Shown here: positions 61,400-64,000 of the stretch, piece by piece | Layout of the letters: the number at the start of each line of letters is the position of its first letter | Position numbering within the stretch: the first letter of the stretch is position 1 | NCBI GenBank assembly: GCA_947444195.1 | Contig: CANEZL010000014.1 | Span: 38,458 to 102,457, forward strand | DNA length: 64,000 nt | From: Methylobacteriaceae bacterium | GTDB lineage: Bacteria > Pseudomonadota > Alphaproteobacteria > Rhizobiales > Beijerinckiaceae | Direction: 5' to 3' | Made by a program: the position numbers and the translations under genes | Notes under the pieces: generated by a model | The model's input: only the letters and a program-made list of their open reading frames with translations | Told to the model about the DNA's origin: nothing | Database searches by the model: none

Positions 61400-61615
61400 A
61401 TGTACCCCGCGCGCGAGACCCAGGCCGATGCAGTCGCCGACGAGCGTCGCCAGATGGATCAGGCCGAGGGCCCCCACGGCTTCCGGCCCCTCGCCCTCCC
61501 GGCCCTCGCCGCCGCCGCCCGCGTACACGCGGTGAAGGCCCCCAAGCGGCAGAGTGCGACCACCCAGCGCCGCGGCATCCTCGATCTCGTCCACGAGGAC
61601 ACGCCGATCCTGTGA
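61400..61615 (+). CDS. Small hypothetical protein
   Basis: 71 residues, no recognised family. Acidic N-terminus (AREAD-type: PARETQADAVADERRQMDQAEG), a Pro/Ala-rich middle and a basic segment (KAPKRQSATTQRR) ending DLVHEDTPIL. No signal peptide or membrane helix. ATG 61400 is preceded by CAGGACCC, an acceptable ribosome-binding site, and by AT-richer sequence (TTGAGGAGGATTGTAT). No match to the EcfG consensus was found. It could be a stress-type mini-protein, like the one at 24756, but no sequence similarity supports this. Confidence 0.55.
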   Translation: MYPARETQADAVADERRQMDQAEGPHGFRPLALPALAAAARVHAVKAPKRQSATTQRRGILDLVHEDTPIL

Positions 61616-61781
61616 AGCATGCGCCTCCGCGCCGTCACGGCGACGGGGACGGCGCCCTGAGACGGGGGTTTCGTGGGGCGCGGTTCGCGATCCGCACCAC
61701 GATTCGGCCATAGGGGCTTGGTTTGTCGGAACGCTGCGCCGCGGTAGGGTTCGCGACGCGGCGTTCCGCACGAGGTTCACG

Positions 61782-62708
61782 ATGCTCATCCTGCCGAGCC
61801 GCCGGCAGTTCCTGACCGGACTCGGCGCGACGGCGGGCACCCTCGCCGCCTCGACCGCCGCCTACGGCATCGGCGTCGAGCCGCTGCATCGCCTGGTCAT
61901 CACCGGCTACGCCCCCCGCCTGCCGGGCTGGGCGGCGGGACCCGCCCTGCGGATCGCGGTGCTCGCCGATTTCCACGTCTGCGAACCGTTCATGCCCCTC
62001 GACCGGGTGGCGGAGATCGTCGCGCAGACGAACGCTCTCAAGCCCGACATCGTCCTGCTGCTCGGCGACTACCCGGCCTCCCGCCGCATCGCCTGGCGCA
62101 CCGTGGCGCTCGCCGATTTCGTCCGGGTGATCGAGGGCCTGCGGGCGCCGCTCGGCATCCACGCCATCCTCGGCAACCACGATTACTGGGACGACGAGGC
62201 GGTGCAGGCGGCCGGGCACGGCACCCCCGAATCGCGCCGCCTCCTCGAAGCGCGCGGCATCCCCGTGCTGGAGAACGGGGCCACGCGCCTCGTGAAGGAC
62301 GGCCAGCCCTTCTGGGTCGCGGGGCTCGGCGACCAGCAGGCCTTCCTCAGCGAGGCGAGCGAGGGCGGCGTCGACGACCTGCCCGGCACGATGGCGAGGA
62401 TCACCGACGACGCGCCCGTGCTCCTGATGGCGCACGAGCCCGACATCTTCCCGCGCGTGCCGGCCCGGGTCGCCCTCACCCTCTCCGGCCACACCCATGG
62501 CGGACAGGTCCGCCTGTTCGGCCAATCCCCCGCCATCCGCAAGGTCGCCGGGCTGGACCTCTCCTACGGGCACGTGGTCGACCGCGGCCGCCACCTCATC
62601 GTCTCCGGCGGCTTCGGCGTGAGCCGCTTCCCCGTGCGGATCGGGGTGCCGCCCGAGATCGTCCTCGTGGAGATCGGCCGCCCGCCGGTCACCGCCGCGG
62701 CGGGCTGA
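61782..62708 (+). CDS. Tat-exported metallophosphoesterase (YkuE-like)
   Basis: 308 residues. A twin-arginine signal (SRRQFLTGLGATAG, RR at 7-8) directs it folded to the periplasm. Calcineurin-like motifs: ADFH (D63, H65), GDYPA (D96), GNHD (131-134), MAHEPD (217-222) and SGHTHGGQ (GHTH 236-239). The second motif is GDYPAS where most relatives have GDLV/GDLHD. YkuE-type enzymes act on envelope lipids or phosphodiesters; the substrate here is unknown. ATG 61782 follows GAGG by 6 bases. Confidence 0.9.
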   Translation: MLILPSRRQFLTGLGATAGTLAASTAAYGIGVEPLHRLVITGYAPRLPGWAAGPALRIAVLADFHVCEPFMPLDRVAEIVAQTNALKPDIVLLLGDYPASRRIAWRTVALADFVRVIEGLRAPLGIHAILGNHDYWDDEAVQAAGHGTPESRRLLEARGIPVLENGATRLVKDGQPFWVAGLGDQQAFLSEASEGGVDDLPGTMARITDDAPVLLMAHEPDIFPRVPARVALTLSGHTHGGQVRLFGQSPAIRKVAGLDLSYGHVVDRGRHLIVSGGFGVSRFPVRIGVPPEIVLVEIGRPPVTAAAG

Positions 62709-62746
62709 TCCCGGTTCCGGCCAATCACGCAAGAACGCCGCGAAAT

Positions 62747-62774
62747 CCCCTCGTCCCGCGTGCGGGGAGAGGGG
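62747..62774. repeat. Intergenic palindrome, CCCTCTCC family (degenerate)
   Basis: Arms CCCCTCGTCCCGC and GCGGGGAGAGGGG with two mismatches and a 2-nt loop, 38 bp after the phosphoesterase stop. It resembles 10012-10039. Confidence 0.6.
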
Positions 62775-62828
62775 AATCCGTGGCGGCCGAAGCGATGAAC
62801 CGGGTCTCGCAGGGGAGCCCACGAACAG

Positions 62829-62862
62829 AAAAAGGCCGGACCCGGAAAATCCCGGTCCGGCC
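62829..62862 (-). terminator. Intrinsic terminator of the rplM-rpsI operon
   Basis: On the minus strand GGCCGGACC and GGTCCGGCC (9-bp perfect stem, extended inward) are followed by five T (plus-strand A 62829-62833). It lies 51 bp after the rpsI stop. Confidence 0.88.
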
Positions 62863-62912
62863 TCTTCGCGATCGGACGGGAAGCGGCCGTGTGAGCCGCG
62901 CCCCGGAGGCGA

Positions 62913-63395
62913 TCAGCGCTTCGAGAACTGGAAGCTGCGGCGGGCCTTGGCGCGGCCGTACTTCTTGCGCTCGACCACGCGGGAATCGCGGGTGAGGAAG
63001 CCCTCGCGCTTCAGCGGGCCGCGCAACTCCGGCTCGTAGTAGGTCAGGGCCTTCGAGAGGCCGTGGCGCACGGCGCCCGCCTGACCCGAGAGGCCGCCGC
63101 CGGCCACCGTGACGACGATGTCGTACTGGTCGACGCGGTCGACGATCTGCAGCGGCTGGCGCAGGATCATGCGCAGCACCGGACGGGCGAAGTAGACCTC
63201 GACCGGACGCTTGTTGACGGTGACCTGGCCGGAGCCGGGCTTGATCCAGACGCGGGCGACCGCGTCCTTGCGCTTGCCGGTCGCGTAGGCGCGGCCCTGG
63301 GCGTCGAGCTTCTGCACGTGGACCGGCGCCTCGTTGGAGGCCTCCGAGCCGACATTCGCCCGGTTCAGATCGGCGAGGGACTGAAGGGTCGCCAT
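62913..63395 (-). CDS. rpsI: 30S ribosomal protein S9
   Basis: 160 residues. The S9 core starts at [15 protein letters not shown] and ends with the basic [28 protein letters not shown] tail that contacts P-site tRNA. The first ~33 residues ([19 protein letters not shown]) are the Rhizobiales-type N-terminal extension. Starts 2 bp after the rplM stop (TGA CC ATG); the standard rplM-rpsI operon. Confidence 0.98.
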   Translation of the reverse strand: MATLQSLADLNRANVGSEASNEAPVHVQKLDAQGRAYATGKRKDAVARVWIKPGSGQVTVNKRPVEVYFARPVLRMILRQPLQIVDRVDQYDIVVTVAGGGLSGQAGAVRHGLSKALTYYEPELRGPLKREGFLTRDSRVVERKKYGRAKARRSFQFSKR

Positions 63396-63397
63396 GG

Positions 63398-63859
63398 TCA
63401 AGCGCTCACGTTCTTGCGGTTGAGGGCGCCGACGTCGAGCGTCTGCGGCTGCTGGGCTTCGTGCGGGTGCGCCCCGCCCTTGTAGACGCGGAGGTTGCCG
63501 AGGATCTGGCGGAACAGCGGACCGCGGGGCAGCATGCGCTCGACGGCCTTCTCCACGACGCGCTCGGGGAAGCGGCCTTCGAGGATGAACTTGGCCGTGC
63601 GCTCCTTGATGCCGCCCGGGTAGCCGGTGTGGTGGAAGTAGCTCTTCTGGGTGTACTTCCGGCCGGTGAACTTCACCTTCTCGGCGTTGATGACGATGAC
63701 GTTGTCGCCGCAATCGACGTGGGGCGTGTACGCGGCCTTGTGCTTGCCGCGCAGGCGCATGGCGACGATGGAGGCGAGCCGGCCGACGACCAGGCCCTCC
63801 GCATCGACGATGATCCACTTCTTGTCGACGTCGGCGGGCTTCAGAGAAAAGGTCTTCAT
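63398..63859 (-). CDS. rplM: 50S ribosomal protein L13
   Basis: 153 residues, full length. [55 protein letters not shown] and the C-terminal [15 protein letters not shown] are family-typical. ATG 63859 is the standard start; the longer open frame is leader. It is first of the rplM-rpsI operon, with a good promoter ~75 bp upstream. Confidence 0.98.
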   Translation of the reverse strand: MKTFSLKPADVDKKWIIVDAEGLVVGRLASIVAMRLRGKHKAAYTPHVDCGDNVIVINAEKVKFTGRKYTQKSYFHHTGYPGGIKERTAKFILEGRFPERVVEKAVERMLPRGPLFRQILGNLRVYKGGAHPHEAQQPQTLDVGALNRKNVSA

Positions 63860-63935
63860 CCCGTGGCGTTCCGTATGGTGTCTGAAATCAAAAACGATGC
63901 GCCGCCGCGTGCGGGACGCGGCGGCGTTGCCGGGT

Positions 63936-63964
63936 GCCATAGGGGGATGGCGCGTCGGCGTCAA
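63936..63964 (-). promoter_or_regulatory. Sigma-70-type promoter of rplM-rpsI
   Basis: On the minus strand TTGACG (63964-63959), a 17-bp spacer and TATGGC (63941-63936) resemble the housekeeping consensus TTGACA-N17-TATAAT (five of six and three of six). Transcription would begin near 63928, giving a ~70-nt leader to rplM. I do not see a recognisable L13-binding leader structure. The last 36 bases of the window hold nothing clear. Confidence 0.6.
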
Positions 63965-64000
63965 GCGATATCGACACCGAGTGGACAGAAAATCCGAAAA

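Noticed and set aside
61727..61750. A third EcfG-type promoter before the Tat phosphoesterase
   Set aside because: GGAAC is present, but the -10 part reads GGTT or GTTC at 15-16 bp rather than CGTT, so the match is too weak.

Overview
The window is a very GC-rich (roughly 70% by eye), densely coded chromosomal segment. It is most likely from a Methylobacterium-type alphaproteobacterium (Rhizobiales). The pointers are a YdeP/FdhF-type molybdopterin oxidoreductase arranged like Methylobacterium fdh4AB, two matches to the alphaproteobacterial general-stress promoter (GGAAC-N16/17-CGTT, sigma EcfG), a full CtrA box, an rph-rdgB-hemW cluster near hrcA, DUF1236, DUF29, DUF6460 and DUF1127 proteins, and many intergenic palindromes of the kind common in that genus. 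The genus is an inference from gene content; no rRNA or tRNA gene is present to settle it. I see no phage, transposase, CRISPR array or plasmid function.

Layout. 1-6.5 kb: 3' part of the molybdopterin oxidoreductase with a small winged-helix protein, a CitE-like CoA-ester lyase, a glycine-zipper protein, a MATE exporter, a DUF6460 membrane protein and an HSL-type esterase. 6.5-20 kb: DNA maintenance (Lhr-like helicase, PdeM phosphoesterase, recF, dnaN, recQ) with dapA-smpB and a Slt lytic transglycosylase in between. 20-24 kb: purL, bolA, a DUF29 gene and grxD. 24-30 kb: a stress-promoter-driven mini-gene, a coiled-coil membrane protein, an M3 peptidase, an extensin-like protein and an L,D-transpeptidase. 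30-38 kb: a single-domain response regulator, yraN-rsmI with an LpoA-like lipoprotein, hemW-rdgB-rph, hrcA. 38-46 kb: a Gly-rich DUF1236 protein, an MHS transporter, sodC, two RNA methyltransferases, a MocR regulator divergent from DUF1127, a SRAP protein. 45-56 kb: corA, two SDRs, an enoyl-CoA hydratase, an acyl-CoA dehydrogenase, tsaC, wrbA with a divergent LysR gene, a Gre factor, acuI. 55-64 kb: surface proteins, SleB hydrolase, GT61 glycosyltransferase, class III aminotransferase, a Tat phosphoesterase and rplM-rpsI.

How genes work together. Three themes recur: genome upkeep (RecF, DnaN, RecQ, Lhr-like/PdeM, SRAP, RdgB), cell-wall turnover (Slt, L,D-transpeptidase, SleB, extensin-like, LpoA-like lipoprotein, DapA) and stress response (two EcfG-type promoters, a response regulator with an F-S-T-G-Y motif resembling the FAT GUY family that feeds the general stress response in other alphaproteobacteria, SodC, WrbA, HrcA).

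The most unusual item is a composite palindrome of about 176 bp, with perfect 32-bp outer and 16-bp inner arms, lying in frame inside the Lhr-like helicase gene and adding about 60 residues; related shorter palindromes lie between genes elsewhere in the window. I found no clearly new multi-gene system; the novel content is mainly in repeats, regulatory sites and small genes.
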